A stretch of DNA of 64,000 nucleotides from NCBI GenBank assembly GCA_951828515.1, contig OX639992.1:4442217-4506216 (forward strand), given 5' to 3'. This DNA is from an uncultured Poribacteria bacterium. GTDB lineage: Bacteria > Poribacteria > WGA-4E > WGA-3G. Positions within the stretch are counted from its first letter, which is position 1. Each line of letters opens with the position of its first letter. The translations under genes and the position numbers were made by a program. Positions 33,684-43,338 of this stretch are shown piece by piece. A model generated the notes under the pieces. The model saw only the letters and a list, made by a program, of their open reading frames with translations. It did no database searches and had not been told where the DNA came from.

Positions 33684-35117
33684 ATGGACCAAAAAGAACA
33701 ACTTGTTGCCGATCTTACTGCACTCCTTGGGTCTAAAAATGTCTTAACGGATGCAACCGCACTCTCGGTATACGAGTGCGATGCCGCTCCCTCTTTTAAG
33801 GCGATGCCGGATGTCGTGGTCTTCGCGGATACGGCGCAGCAGGTATCGGATATCGTAAAGTTGGCGAATAAATATGACACTCCGTTTATCGCCCGTGGCG
33901 GCGGCACCGGCTTGAGTGGCGGTATGCTCTCTATCCGAGGTGGGATTATCATTGCCCTCAATCGGATGGATCGTATCTTAGAAGTAGATCTTGAGAACGA
34001 ACGCGCAGTTATTGAACCCGGTGTGGTTAACCTCCTGTTGACAGAGGCGGTGCAAAACCGAGGCTATCACTACGCGCCGGATCCGTCAAGTCAGAAGGCA
34101 TGCACAATCGGTGGAAATATCGCCGAGAATTCCGGCGGACCCCATACCTTGAAATACGGTGTTACATCCGACCATGTGCTTGGGCTGGAGGTTGTTTTGC
34201 CGGATGGAGAAATTGTTGAACTGGGGGGTACTGTTGAAGAAACACCCGGCTACGACCTGCGCGGCGTGATGATAGGCTCCGAGGGCACATTTGGGATCGT
34301 AACGAAAGCAATCGTTCGGCTCACCCGGAATCCGCAGGCATACCAAACCGCACTCGCTGTCTTCGAGACGATGGACGATGCTTCTAACGCCGTTTCAACG
34401 ATAATCGGCGAAGGTATTATTCCGGCAGCACTTGAAATGATGGACACGCTCGTCATCCGTGCGTTAGAGGAAGCCTTCCAGTTCGGTTTCCCGCTTGATG
34501 CCGATGCGATTCTGATTGTGGAACTTGATGGCATTGAGGCAGGTATGCAGAACCAGACCGAGCAGATTCTGGAAATCTTCAAACACCACAACGCGCGGAA
34601 AGTAGATTACGCCAAAGATGAGACGGAGCGACAGCAGCTTTGGAAGGCGCGAAAAAGCGCGTTCGGTTCATTCGGAAGACTCGCACCGAACTACATCACC
34701 CAAGATGGTGTGGTGCCGCGGACGACGCTGCCGAAGGTGCTACGACGAATCTCTGAGATTTCTGAAAAGTATCAGATTCCCATCGCGAATGTGTTCCACG
34801 CAGGGGACGGCAACATTCATCCGATTGTTCTCTTTAACGAGCGAGACGCTGACCAGTGTGAACGTGTAGAGCATGTTAACAAAGAAATCCTAACGGTCTG
34901 TGCGGAAGTCGGGGGCACAATCACGGGAGAACACGGCATCGGCGTTGAAAAGATGGATTATATGCCCCTCATTTTCAGTTCTGCCGATATGCAAGTAATG
35001 GCGACGGTCAAGAAAGTCTTTAATCCTACAGGACTCTGCAATCCCGGAAAAATTTTCCCGACAGCCGAATCTTATGAGAAGTTGGGTTTGCAACCAGATG
35101 GGATGCTATATTCATAG
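33684..35117 (+). CDS. glcD: GlcD-like FAD-linked 2-hydroxyacid oxidase subunit
   Basis: The 477-residue flavoprotein shows the PCMH FAD-binding domain (IARGGGTGLSGG, TIGGNIAENSGGPHTLKYG, VLPDGEIVELGG). The C-terminal FAD-oxidase domain has NVFHAGDGNIHP and TITGEHGIGVEKMDYM. This is the GlcD/D-lactate dehydrogenase family; GlcD oxidises glycolate to glyoxylate with GlcE and GlcF. A GlcE-like gene lies two genes downstream, supporting the assignment, though glcF is not in view. SD AAGGA precedes the ATG. It is the first gene of an apparent three-gene run. Confidence 0.92.
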   Translation: MDQKEQLVADLTALLGSKNVLTDATALSVYECDAAPSFKAMPDVVVFADTAQQVSDIVKLANKYDTPFIARGGGTGLSGGMLSIRGGIIIALNRMDRILEVDLENERAVIEPGVVNLLLTEAVQNRGYHYAPDPSSQKACTIGGNIAENSGGPHTLKYGVTSDHVLGLEVVLPDGEIVELGGTVEETPGYDLRGVMIGSEGTFGIVTKAIVRLTRNPQAYQTALAVFETMDDASNAVSTIIGEGIIPAALEMMDTLVIRALEEAFQFGFPLDADAILIVELDGIEAGMQNQTEQILEIFKHHNARKVDYAKDETERQQLWKARKSAFGSFGRLAPNYITQDGVVPRTTLPKVLRRISEISEKYQIPIANVFHAGDGNIHPIVLFNERDADQCERVEHVNKEILTVCAEVGGTITGEHGIGVEKMDYMPLIFSSADMQVMATVKKVFNPTGLCNPGKIFPTAESYEKLGLQPDGMLYS

Positions 35118-35158
35118 GCACGGTATAAGGCATACTTAAATTCCTAAAGGAGGACAAA

Positions 35159-36511
35159 ATGTACCACCTGAACCGAATAGACCTAAGGGCTTTGAGCATT
35201 ATGGGTGGTATCGTCTTATGCGTTGGACTTCTGGCACCTTTTGCAATGGGGAGTTCCGAAGAGGTGGTGCAGCAACTTTACCAATCTGCTGAAGATTTGA
35301 AAAATCAGGCAGATTATGAGGGGGCTATTGCCAAGTATACTGAAGCACTTGAAGAATCAATGAAGGAGGGTGTGAATACCGCGGTTATTGATAAGGATTT
35401 CACAACCCTCGTTCACTATAAGATCGCAGTGAGTTACTCACGTCTTGCTGACCAATCAGACAATATTGATCACTACAAAACTGCGATTGACCACATTGAA
35501 AAAGTCGCCCTAACAGCAATTGTTCCTCAATATCAAGAGGCGTTGATTTATCTATGGGCATACAACCTCTACCGGACGAAACAGTTTAAACGGGCGGAAC
35601 TGAAGTTCAAGCAGTGCATTGAGAACTTCCCGAATAGCATCTTCCTCGAAAATGCTTGGTATATGATTGGGCAAGCCAACTACAAACTGCAGGATTATGA
35701 AGACGCTCGGCAGGCATTCAAAGTTGTCCTTGATGGTTTTCCAGACTCCGGTTTTAAGGATAAGGTGCAGCACCTGATTGCACAGTCCTACCTGAATGAG
35801 TCGAACTATGAGCAGGCGTATCGCGAATTCGATAAACTTATAACTGAGGAGTTCAAAGACTACCCTGACCTGCAAGCCGAAGCGATGTATAAAGCCGCGT
35901 ATAGTTTGAAACAACTCGGTAGAGACGATGAGGCAATTGAACGTTATACCGATTTTATCAAGCAATTTCCAGAAAGCCCATATATCACCGCTGCTTATTT
36001 CGACCAAGGCGCAATTTACGAAGAACGAAAGAACTATCAAGATGCCCGCGTCAACTATGAATTAGCACTCCAAGGGGCAGCTCACCGGACACTCCATGCA
36101 AAAATTCAGTCTGCTATCGGACGGGCTTACTTCGGTCAAGGTGACTATGAAAACGCTATTGTTTCGTATAACAGACTCCTTGAAGAATATCCAGATAGCA
36201 ACTTTATCGCCGAGGCGAGACTCGGTATTGCTGATACTCATTTCCGGTTAGAGAATTGGGATGAGGCGATCGTCGCTTACAAGCAAATTATTAATGAATA
36301 TAAATATGGCAAGTATGTCGTTGATGCTTATTACGGTTTAGCACGGGTCTATCGCGATACCAGTAGATGGACGCTCTTGCTGGAAGTCGCTGATGAAGTT
36401 AAGAAAAAATATGCAACGAGTGACGATGATCATGTACGTGAGGTACTTACGAAGATTGCGTCGCTTCGGGACACCACTATTAAGAACAGAGAGCGGGAAA
36501 CTGTTGACTGA
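35159..36511 (+). CDS. exported TPR-repeat protein
   Basis: The 450-residue protein has a signal-like segment (IMGGIVLCVGLLAPFAMGSS) followed by about ten tetratricopeptide-like repeats. Typical repeat phrases are DYEDARQAFKVVLDGFPDSG, AIERYTDFIKQFPESPYI and AIVSYNRLLEEYPDSNFIAE. It resembles YbgF/BamD-type periplasmic TPR scaffolds. It starts 41 bp after glcD with a strong SD (AAAGGAGGA) and ends 33 bp before the glcE-like gene, so it is part of that operon. It may scaffold membrane or periplasmic complexes; a partnership with the oxidase is unproven. Confidence 0.88.
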   Translation: MYHLNRIDLRALSIMGGIVLCVGLLAPFAMGSSEEVVQQLYQSAEDLKNQADYEGAIAKYTEALEESMKEGVNTAVIDKDFTTLVHYKIAVSYSRLADQSDNIDHYKTAIDHIEKVALTAIVPQYQEALIYLWAYNLYRTKQFKRAELKFKQCIENFPNSIFLENAWYMIGQANYKLQDYEDARQAFKVVLDGFPDSGFKDKVQHLIAQSYLNESNYEQAYREFDKLITEEFKDYPDLQAEAMYKAAYSLKQLGRDDEAIERYTDFIKQFPESPYITAAYFDQGAIYEERKNYQDARVNYELALQGAAHRTLHAKIQSAIGRAYFGQGDYENAIVSYNRLLEEYPDSNFIAEARLGIADTHFRLENWDEAIVAYKQIINEYKYGKYVVDAYYGLARVYRDTSRWTLLLEVADEVKKKYATSDDDHVREVLTKIASLRDTTIKNRERETVD

Positions 36512-36521
36512 TATGCTATCC

Positions 36522-36544
36522 AGAACCGCAAGGAAGATTAAAAA
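36522..36544 (+). repeat. ACCGCAAGG...AATTAAAAA-type RBS motif abutting an ATG
   Basis: AACCGCAAGGAAGATTAAAA runs directly into ATG 36545. Only the 3' end of the dispersed element is evident here; most of its 5' part would fall in the TPR gene. AAGGAAG acts as the SD. Confidence 0.65.
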
Positions 36545-37867
36545 ATGCACGATGAACTTAAAGATATTGTCGGAGAATCCAGCATCCTCTCGGAGGAACA
36601 GGTCGCAGCCTACACTTTTGATGGATACGTACCGAAGGCAGTCGTTATACCGACATCTGTCCAAGAGATGCAAGATGTCCTCCAACTTGCGGTGAAACAG
36701 GGTTTGTCGATTATGCCCGCGGGGGCAGGTACGAAACTTGGTATTGGAAATTTACCAGAGAAGGTGGATGTGGTACTGGCGACAACACACCTGAATAGCG
36801 TGGTGGAATATGAACCGGCGGACTTAACTGTAACCGTGGAAGCCGGTATCCGCTTGAGAGACCTTCAGACCGAGTTGTCGAAGCATCGTCAGTATCTGGC
36901 GTTGGATCCACCGTATGCTGATCGGTGTACCATCGGTGGGATTGTGGCAACAAACGCGAGCGGTTCTCTCCGTTTACGGCATGGTACCGCCCGAAATCAG
37001 GTCTTGGGTTTGCGGGTTGCGCGCGCGGATGGCACCGTTGTCAAAAGTGGCGGTAAAGTGGTGAAAAATGTCGCGGGCTACGATCTTAACAAACTCTATA
37101 TTGGTGGATTTGGGACACTCGGTATCATTACCGAAGTGACCCTCAAGTTGTCACCCATACCCGTACACGAAGCGATGCTTACGGCAGACTTTCAAAACAT
37201 TCAAGATGCCGCGGATACGGGTTTGGCTATTGTCGGTTCACAAATATTGCCGATGTTTGTAAATTTGTTCGTCAATGCAGATCCAACGCGCAGTGAAACC
37301 GAGGCACCCGTAGATGAAAATAAGCCGATGCTTGTGGCTGGGTTCGGTGGAGATCCCGAAACTGTAGCGTGGCAATTGACGCAGTGCCAAGAAATTATGG
37401 AACAAAACGGTGCGATAGGTGTCACAATTAAAGAAGGCGAATCGGTACAGCACCTTCAGGAAACTGTTCAGGAATTCTCCGCAGATAACAGAAACACCGA
37501 AATAGTAGTCGCCAAATTGAACCTGAAGCGCACCGATCTCGCAGAATTGGCTACGCAGATTGTAGAGGCGAATTCGACGCGTGATGCCCAGATGATGGCA
37601 TTGATCGGGAGTGGCGTGCTGTATGTTACTATTCCTGTGGCATCCGATACAGATTACCAATCGCTTGCGGCTGCCCTAATGCAACTGCGTCAAACTGTAA
37701 TGTCGAGGCAAGGAAATCTTATCATAGAGGTTGCACCACCTGAATTCAAACGGCACATTGACGTTTGGGGTTCCGTTGAAGGAACACTCAATTTAATGAA
37801 ACAGATTAAAGCGAAATTGGATCCGATTGGTTTGTTGAATCCGGGACGGTTTGTTTCGAGTATTTAG
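36545..37867 (+). CDS. glcE: GlcE-like FAD-binding oxidase subunit
   Basis: The 440-residue PCMH flavoprotein has IMPAGAGTKLGIGN, RCTIGGIVATNASGSLRLRHG and VVKNVAGYDLNKLYIGGFG. Its C-terminus is DPIGLLNPGRFVSS. These fit GlcE, the second FAD subunit of glycolate oxidase. It is somewhat longer than E. coli GlcE (350 residues), with the extra length in the middle. Together with glcD it implies oxidation of glycolate or a related hydroxyacid. The electron-transfer subunit GlcF is not encoded here. The start abuts a repeat-type RBS motif. Confidence 0.85.
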   Translation: MHDELKDIVGESSILSEEQVAAYTFDGYVPKAVVIPTSVQEMQDVLQLAVKQGLSIMPAGAGTKLGIGNLPEKVDVVLATTHLNSVVEYEPADLTVTVEAGIRLRDLQTELSKHRQYLALDPPYADRCTIGGIVATNASGSLRLRHGTARNQVLGLRVARADGTVVKSGGKVVKNVAGYDLNKLYIGGFGTLGIITEVTLKLSPIPVHEAMLTADFQNIQDAADTGLAIVGSQILPMFVNLFVNADPTRSETEAPVDENKPMLVAGFGGDPETVAWQLTQCQEIMEQNGAIGVTIKEGESVQHLQETVQEFSADNRNTEIVVAKLNLKRTDLAELATQIVEANSTRDAQMMALIGSGVLYVTIPVASDTDYQSLAAALMQLRQTVMSRQGNLIIEVAPPEFKRHIDVWGSVEGTLNLMKQIKAKLDPIGLLNPGRFVSSI

Positions 37868-37967
37868 TTTTTGTTCATTCAGCAGGATAGCACCACATGC
37901 TTTTCTGCTTTAATGGCTATCAACCGTCGACTGTCGGCTTTCAGGTATTCGTAACGGTGGCATGTTG

Positions 37968-38075
37968 CTTCCCGCCACAAGCGCTTCTGGAAACCGACTG
38001 CTGATGGCTTCTTCGCCGACCTCCGACAGCCATTCCTCTGACTGCTGAAAACTGACTGCTGACCGCTAATAAAAA
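37968..38075. repeat. dispersed CTGAC-type repeat upstream of the PorX-like gene
   Basis: The gap 37868-38086 contains CGACTGTCGGCTTTC, GACTGCTGATGGC, GACAGCCATTCC and GACTGCTGAAAACTGACTGC. The run ends GCTAATAAAAAGGGGGC, 6 nt before ATG 38087, where its G-rich end is the nearest SD-like sequence. Confidence 0.65.
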
Positions 38076-38086
38076 GGGGGCATAGT

Positions 38087-39742
38087 ATGCAGGAAAAAAG
38101 ATGGAGGATTTTGTGGCTTGATAATCAGATATCTGATGTAGAGCAATCTGGCGTGCTACTTAAGGATCAACATCGTGAGGAACAAGCCAAAATAACATCG
38201 AAGCCCTACATCCGCTCTCTGGAATATCAAGGGTACGACATTTCTTTAACAAACACTATCGCTGAAGGCATGGCATTACTCCAAGATGAAGAATATCACG
38301 CTGTTCTATTGAATTATGATGGAGCGACACGGGAGGAGAATCTGCTTTCGTATATTCGGAGTGTGGATGCACATATTCCGATTATTCTCCTAACACGCGA
38401 GGACGGGCAGGGAGTTCTTCAGCAGGCGAGTCTTTACGATGTTGACAGTATTTTCATAACCACGGCAGATGATCAGGATGAAACTTCGTCTCGACAGTTA
38501 GAGGCGTCGCTCGCGCTTATACTTGAAAAACAGACAGCACGGGAAGCATATACACCACGGGCGTACGTTCAAAGCTTTAATAAGGGACACATCTCCGATG
38601 GTACGACGCGAGGACGCGGTTCCGTTGACGAGTGGCAGACATGGATTGATACGTATGTTCGTCTCGTTGAATGGGATTTACGACTTGACACCCTTCATAA
38701 CGTCGATGAACTTAAATCTATCCATGAGATAGAGAAACGAGAGGCTAACGCCGGGTTCGCTGACTATGTTCAAACCAATTATCACAATTGGTTTTCAAGT
38801 GAAGCGTCACCTACTTTATCCGTGGATGTCGTTTACAAATATGTCATTCCCGAAGTTCAGGCAGGAAAACAGGTCCTGTTTGTTGTTATGGATTGTATGC
38901 GATTGGATCATTGGTTGAAAATTGAACCCTTGCTCTACCCCCTGTTTAATATAACCACAGATTACTATTATTCTATTCTGCCGACGGCTACCCGTTACGC
39001 ACGGAACGCTATTTTTAGTGGGTTATTTCCGCTTGAATTTGCTGAAAGGCACCCGGATCTATACGCAGAACCCGATACAGCACACACGAGTATCAACCGC
39101 TATGAGAAAGATCTGATGCGCTTACAACTTGAGCGACACGGCATACTTCTCAAGCCACCTCTCCATTACTTCAAGATTTTTGATACGCGCGGCGAAATTC
39201 AATATCTGCATTGGCTAAGCATTACGGATAGGATCAGTTTGACGGCACTTGTTGTTGACTTCCTTGATATGATGACACATACACGGCATGAGATGGATTT
39301 ACTACAGCAGCTCGTCCCAGATGAAGCCGCGTTTCGGACGATCGCGCAGGCATGGTTTCAGCATTCACATCTTTATAGAATATTCCGGGTTGCCGCTGAA
39401 CGCGGTATGACGGTCGTCTTAACGTCTGACCACGGTTCGCTTCTGTGTCAAAATGCCGCGAAGGTTTCAAGTCAAGCTGAACTCACGACGGGGCTTCGGT
39501 TTAAAGAAGGAAAAAATATCTCGTGTTCACCTGAAGCCGGATGGGTCATAAAGGAGCCAGGCATGTATCGTTTACCCGGTGAAGACGCACAAAGAAGTTA
39601 TGTCCTCGCAAAAGAGGACTATTACTTTGTTTATGAAAGGCGATTCGATGTCTATAAAGAAATCTTTCAAGGCAGTTTCCAACATGGTGGTGTTTCACTT
39701 GAGGAGATGATTCTGCCTTGCGTTGTGCTTGAACCGAGGTAA
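38087..39742 (+). CDS. PorX-like response regulator with PglZ domain
   Basis: The 551-residue protein combines an N-terminal receiver-like domain (about residues 1-150, WRILWLDNQ at strand 1) with a C-terminal PglZ/alkaline-phosphatase-superfamily domain. The latter has VLFVVMDCMRLDHW (first metal Asp), the nucleophile-like ILPTATRYARNAIFSG and TSDHGSLL (metal Asp-His). This is the PorX architecture; in Bacteroidetes PorX controls type IX secretion and its PglZ domain cleaves oligonucleotides. Strand 3 reads HAVLLNYDG, with Asn where the phosphoacceptor Asp is expected. No PorY kinase or T9SS genes are in the window. It is followed by dsbD after 17 bp. Confidence 0.85.
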   Translation: MQEKRWRILWLDNQISDVEQSGVLLKDQHREEQAKITSKPYIRSLEYQGYDISLTNTIAEGMALLQDEEYHAVLLNYDGATREENLLSYIRSVDAHIPIILLTREDGQGVLQQASLYDVDSIFITTADDQDETSSRQLEASLALILEKQTAREAYTPRAYVQSFNKGHISDGTTRGRGSVDEWQTWIDTYVRLVEWDLRLDTLHNVDELKSIHEIEKREANAGFADYVQTNYHNWFSSEASPTLSVDVVYKYVIPEVQAGKQVLFVVMDCMRLDHWLKIEPLLYPLFNITTDYYYSILPTATRYARNAIFSGLFPLEFAERHPDLYAEPDTAHTSINRYEKDLMRLQLERHGILLKPPLHYFKIFDTRGEIQYLHWLSITDRISLTALVVDFLDMMTHTRHEMDLLQQLVPDEAAFRTIAQAWFQHSHLYRIFRVAAERGMTVVLTSDHGSLLCQNAAKVSSQAELTTGLRFKEGKNISCSPEAGWVIKEPGMYRLPGEDAQRSYVLAKEDYYFVYERRFDVYKEIFQGSFQHGGVSLEEMILPCVVLEPR

Positions 39743-39759
39743 TTGAGGAGAATTAAACG

Positions 39760-41610
39760 ATGTTGGAAACCATCAGACTTCGTAAACATTTGTTTTCTGG
39801 ACTGTTAGTGATTATCATAATGATTGCGTCTACGCCTATACAGGCACAGTTCGCAGATTTCGGATTCGGGGACAAACCACCTGTTGAAAAACTCTCAGTA
39901 AAAGGATACCTCTCGATTGACAAGGTGCAACCCGGTAGCCAATTCCAAATCGCTGTCGTCGTTGAAATTGCCGAAGAGTGGCATGTCAACGCTAATCCTG
40001 CGGGTGAAGGATTGATCGCGACCGAGGTGATTTTCCCGGATACGCCGCATCTTACTTTCGGTGAAGTCGTGTATCCTAAGGGTGAAGTATTGGCACTCGG
40101 TTCAATAGGAGAAGCCCCGGTCTATCACGATACCATTACTATCGGAGTCCAAGCCGATTTAAGTCAAACTGCTCCGCTCGCACCTATGATGCTGGACTTG
40201 GAACTCAGGTATCAAGCGTGTAACGATGAGCAGTGTCTATTACCAGAAACTCTCACTTTTGAACTCCCTATTGAGATTGTTGGTATTGAGGACACCATTC
40301 AGCGGATGAATGAGGCGGTTTTCGCCAACGTCCAATTCGGTGCTCCGCCGAGTGGTAGCACGGACGAAGGGAGCCTCGCACGTGCCCTCTCTGGTGGAAA
40401 GGTCTGGCTTGCGTTCCTACTTGTGTTTGCAGGGGGCATCTTGACGAGTTTAACCCCCTGTGTTTACCCGCTCATACCGATTACCGTTTCTGTCTTCGGT
40501 GCCAATGAATCTGCTGGTTTATTCAAATCTTTCCTGCTCTCTGTTGTGTATGTGCTTGGGATCGTTGTGACCTATTCGATTTTAGGGGTGGCGGTTGCAT
40601 CGACCGGGGCTGTCTTCGGTCAGATAATGGCAAACCCGTGGGTCGTCGGTTTCATCAGCCTAATTCTTGTGAGTTTAGGACTGTCTATGTTCGGTGTTTT
40701 TGAGATTCGGTTGCCGTATGCGGTGCAGAACCGTCTTAATACTGTTGGAGGTACCGGATTCGCAGGCGCGTTCGCTATGGGGACAGTCGCAGGGGTAATT
40801 GCCGCACCCTGCACAGGACCGGCGTTGGCAGTCGTGCTAACTTATATCGCGACGACGGGAAGTCTCTTCCTTGGATTCTGGCTGATGTTCACTTACGCGC
40901 TCGGCATGGGGTTGCTCTTTATCGGCATTGGTACGTTCTCTGGGTTGCTCTCCGCACTACCCCGTTCAGGCGGATGGATGTATGTGTTGGAAAACGTCTT
41001 CGGCATTGCCATTATTACAATGGCACTCTATTTTCTCAAAGATGTGTTTCCACCCTTGCAGAATTTCCTGCAGAACTCGCTACCATTTTTCGCTGTTGCG
41101 GGTGGCTTAGTGCTCATTGGAGGGTGGCTCGGCAAGTTGACACAACGTTTCAGCGGCATCTCTCCACGGATGCAATTCCAGAAGGCGTGCGGGCTTTTGC
41201 TGGCGGTACTCGGTGCCTATATGTTCGTTGGCGGTATCCAACAGCCTGCCGGACCCCACTTGGATTGGGTTTACGATGAAACCGAAGGGTTTGAAATCGC
41301 CAAACGGGAAGACAAACTCGTAATGCTTGATTTTTATGCCTCTTGGTGTGCCGCGTGTAAAGAACTTGATCATAAAACTTATGCCGATCCCGCGGTCGCT
41401 GCGAAACTCGATGATTATGTGAATGTTAAACTCGATTTCACCCGAAGCTCCGAAACGACGCAGGCGTTAACCGAGAAGTATCAGATTCCCGGATTGCCAG
41501 TTGTCATTTTTATGGATGCTGATGGTACTATCCTCAAGCGATTCACTGGATTTGTTGGCGCGCAGGAGATGCTTGGTATTCTTGACGACATTGAAAAACG
41601 TCCACAGTAG
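39760..41610 (+). CDS. dsbD: thiol:disulfide interchange protein DsbD
   Basis: The 616-residue protein has all three DsbD modules. After a signal peptide comes a periplasmic domain with the Cys pair YQACNDEQCLLP. Eight membrane segments follow with the Cys pair TPCVYP and APCTGP. The end is a thioredoxin domain with WCAAC. It passes electrons from cytosolic thioredoxin to periplasmic thiol proteins. All six catalytic cysteines are present, so it should be functional. SD TGAGGAGA precedes the ATG. Placement 17 bp after the PorX-like gene suggests co-transcription. Confidence 0.93.
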   Translation: MLETIRLRKHLFSGLLVIIIMIASTPIQAQFADFGFGDKPPVEKLSVKGYLSIDKVQPGSQFQIAVVVEIAEEWHVNANPAGEGLIATEVIFPDTPHLTFGEVVYPKGEVLALGSIGEAPVYHDTITIGVQADLSQTAPLAPMMLDLELRYQACNDEQCLLPETLTFELPIEIVGIEDTIQRMNEAVFANVQFGAPPSGSTDEGSLARALSGGKVWLAFLLVFAGGILTSLTPCVYPLIPITVSVFGANESAGLFKSFLLSVVYVLGIVVTYSILGVAVASTGAVFGQIMANPWVVGFISLILVSLGLSMFGVFEIRLPYAVQNRLNTVGGTGFAGAFAMGTVAGVIAAPCTGPALAVVLTYIATTGSLFLGFWLMFTYALGMGLLFIGIGTFSGLLSALPRSGGWMYVLENVFGIAIITMALYFLKDVFPPLQNFLQNSLPFFAVAGGLVLIGGWLGKLTQRFSGISPRMQFQKACGLLLAVLGAYMFVGGIQQPAGPHLDWVYDETEGFEIAKREDKLVMLDFYASWCAACKELDHKTYADPAVAAKLDDYVNVKLDFTRSSETTQALTEKYQIPGLPVVIFMDADGTILKRFTGFVGAQEMLGILDDIEKRPQ

Positions 41611-41624
41611 CCTCATTTAGTTCT

Positions 41625-41724
41625 TCTGTAGGAGGGAACTCCGATTCCCGACTTCTCGCTGTAGGATCGAGTTGTACTCGCGATCTTGCTGGCTCCAGTT
41701 CGTAGTCGTGCGATTCATCGCACG
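41625..41724. repeat. cluster of dispersed palindromic repeats
   Basis: Within 100 bp lie TGTAGGAGGGAACTCCGATT, CTGTAGGATCGAGTTGTACT (relative of the 31-bp units at 10957) and the GTGCGAT-TC-ATCGCAC hairpin near 41707-41722. No gene is present in 41611-41808. Confidence 0.65.
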
Positions 41725-41808
41725 TTCTTCCTGATCGGAAATGAATAAAAACCTAAAACTGAATAGTCCTAATTATCTTATCCTTCAGGTCGAGACAAAG
41801 GAGTGAAT

Positions 41809-42915
41809 ATGCCGTTTAATGCAAAATCCTTAATTTCCTTGCGTGGTTGGCTTTTTTATGCAGAAGTAGTCGCAGTAATTGGTTTTGTTGTGCTTGCGTT
41901 TTTCTATATTCAACGTGGCACAGCAGAATCCGAATCGCCACCGCTATTGCAGGTGGGCACTTTCATTGAGAAGGCAGATGCTCTCTTTAAGAAACAGGAC
42001 CTTGCCGATGCCACGCTCTACTATTGGAAGGCATTACGTGCGTTGGAAACGGAGGATGAAGTCCAAGGGATCTCAATAAACGGCACCTCACAGACGAGTG
42101 CGGAAGTTCGTTTGCACGCCAATCTCCGCATCGCGGAAATCTATTCACAGAGTAATTGGTTAAAAGATGCGAAGGCGCGTTTGGAATATGCGACCCGCAT
42201 TCAACCTGAACATGCGGGTGTCCGTCTCTTACGCGGCAAACTGTTTCGCGATGAGGGGTTGCTCGCAGAAGCCACCGAAGAATTCCTCGCTGTGATCAAG
42301 AATGCGCCAGACCATGCGGAAGCACACTATCTCCTCGGGGTTCTTTATCAGGGGAGTAAACAGTTTGAACAAGCCTCTACATACTACATAAAAGCGATTG
42401 AAAACGATCCAGAGTTCCTAAGTATCCCATCTGAAAAAGCACCTATCGGTATCTTGGCTCGCCTTCAGTTGTCGAGAACGTATGCCAGAATGCTACAGAG
42501 TTATCAGTTCCTTGATAGGGAATTCACCGAAGAGGATTTGGCTGAGGTTACGCGACTCGAATCGGAGGCGATTACCCTCTTAGAGCAGGCACATAAAAAT
42601 ATGCCTGAAATGAACGAGGTTATTGACGATCTCGTCCGACTGCTCTTTGTGCGGGCATCCGCACTTGAGCGAGAGGATATCGAGACGCGTCAGTATGTGG
42701 ACGCGCTGCAAGTCTATGAACGGATTGTCGAACTTGATCCGGAGGAAGTTCGGGCATGGGAGCGGATGGGTGAAATTTATGCGAGTTTCCTTGGAGATAA
42801 AGCGGCTGCCTTGGAAGTATACCGAACAGTGTATAAAATCGAGCCACACCCCACTGTCTTAGCAAATATCAAATCGCTTGAGGAAGATGTCGCCGCCGAG
42901 AATGTGGAAGAGTGA
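41809..42915 (+). CDS. membrane-anchored TPR protein
   Basis: The 368-residue protein has one N-terminal membrane segment (AEVVAVIGFVVLAFFYI) followed by a TPR solenoid. Repeat phrases include ADALFKKQDLADATLYYWKA, AEATEEFLAVIKNAPDHAEA, QASTYYIKAIENDPEF and ALQVYERIVELDPEEVRAW. ATG 41809 has SD AAGGAG 5 nt upstream; an in-frame GTG at 41803 lies inside that SD. It likely faces the periplasm and serves as a scaffold. It is monocistronic, with tRNA genes on the opposite strand downstream. Confidence 0.85.
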   Translation: MPFNAKSLISLRGWLFYAEVVAVIGFVVLAFFYIQRGTAESESPPLLQVGTFIEKADALFKKQDLADATLYYWKALRALETEDEVQGISINGTSQTSAEVRLHANLRIAEIYSQSNWLKDAKARLEYATRIQPEHAGVRLLRGKLFRDEGLLAEATEEFLAVIKNAPDHAEAHYLLGVLYQGSKQFEQASTYYIKAIENDPEFLSIPSEKAPIGILARLQLSRTYARMLQSYQFLDREFTEEDLAEVTRLESEAITLLEQAHKNMPEMNEVIDDLVRLLFVRASALEREDIETRQYVDALQVYERIVELDPEEVRAWERMGEIYASFLGDKAAALEVYRTVYKIEPHPTVLANIKSLEEDVAAENVEE

Positions 42916-42980
42916 TGGTGATAGCAGATACGTTGTGGTGGGAAAGTTAACGATGGGACCGAGACGCTCCCAAAACCAAA

Positions 42981-43052
42981 AGCCGATGAGAGGATTTGAA
43001 CCTCCGACCTACTGATTACGAATCAGTTGCTCTTCCACTGAGCTACACCGGC
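42981..43052 (-). tRNA. tRNA-Thr (CGT anticodon)
   Basis: On the minus strand the 72-nt cloverleaf runs from GCCGGTG to CATCGGC with discriminator T. The D arm, a 5-bp anticodon stem ACTGA/TCAGT with loop TTCGTAA, and the T arm GGTTCAAATCC are all present. Anticodon CGT reads ACG. CCA is not encoded. Confidence 0.95.
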
Positions 43053-43080
43053 TTAGTAAATTATTATGGTTAGAAGGGAG

Positions 43081-43153
<73 letters not shown>

Positions 43154-43338
43154 ATCAGGTATATAATAATACCATAAAACGGAGGGGATGTCAAGTTTTT
43201 TTCGTGAAAAAAGTGTTTTTTTGATACGTCTGCGCGTGAGGACAAGGGACGCGAAATAGCATCTCGCTGTAGGAGGATGTCTCCGTCTCTATTGCGGAAC
43301 GGTGATGTCTTCAGACCTTGTAGCTACACAATTCGTCT

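Noticed and set aside
38087-39742. Assignment as a standard PglZ of the BREX or Pgl defence system
   Set aside because: The N-terminal receiver-like domain and length fit PorX, and no brx or pgl genes are adjacent.
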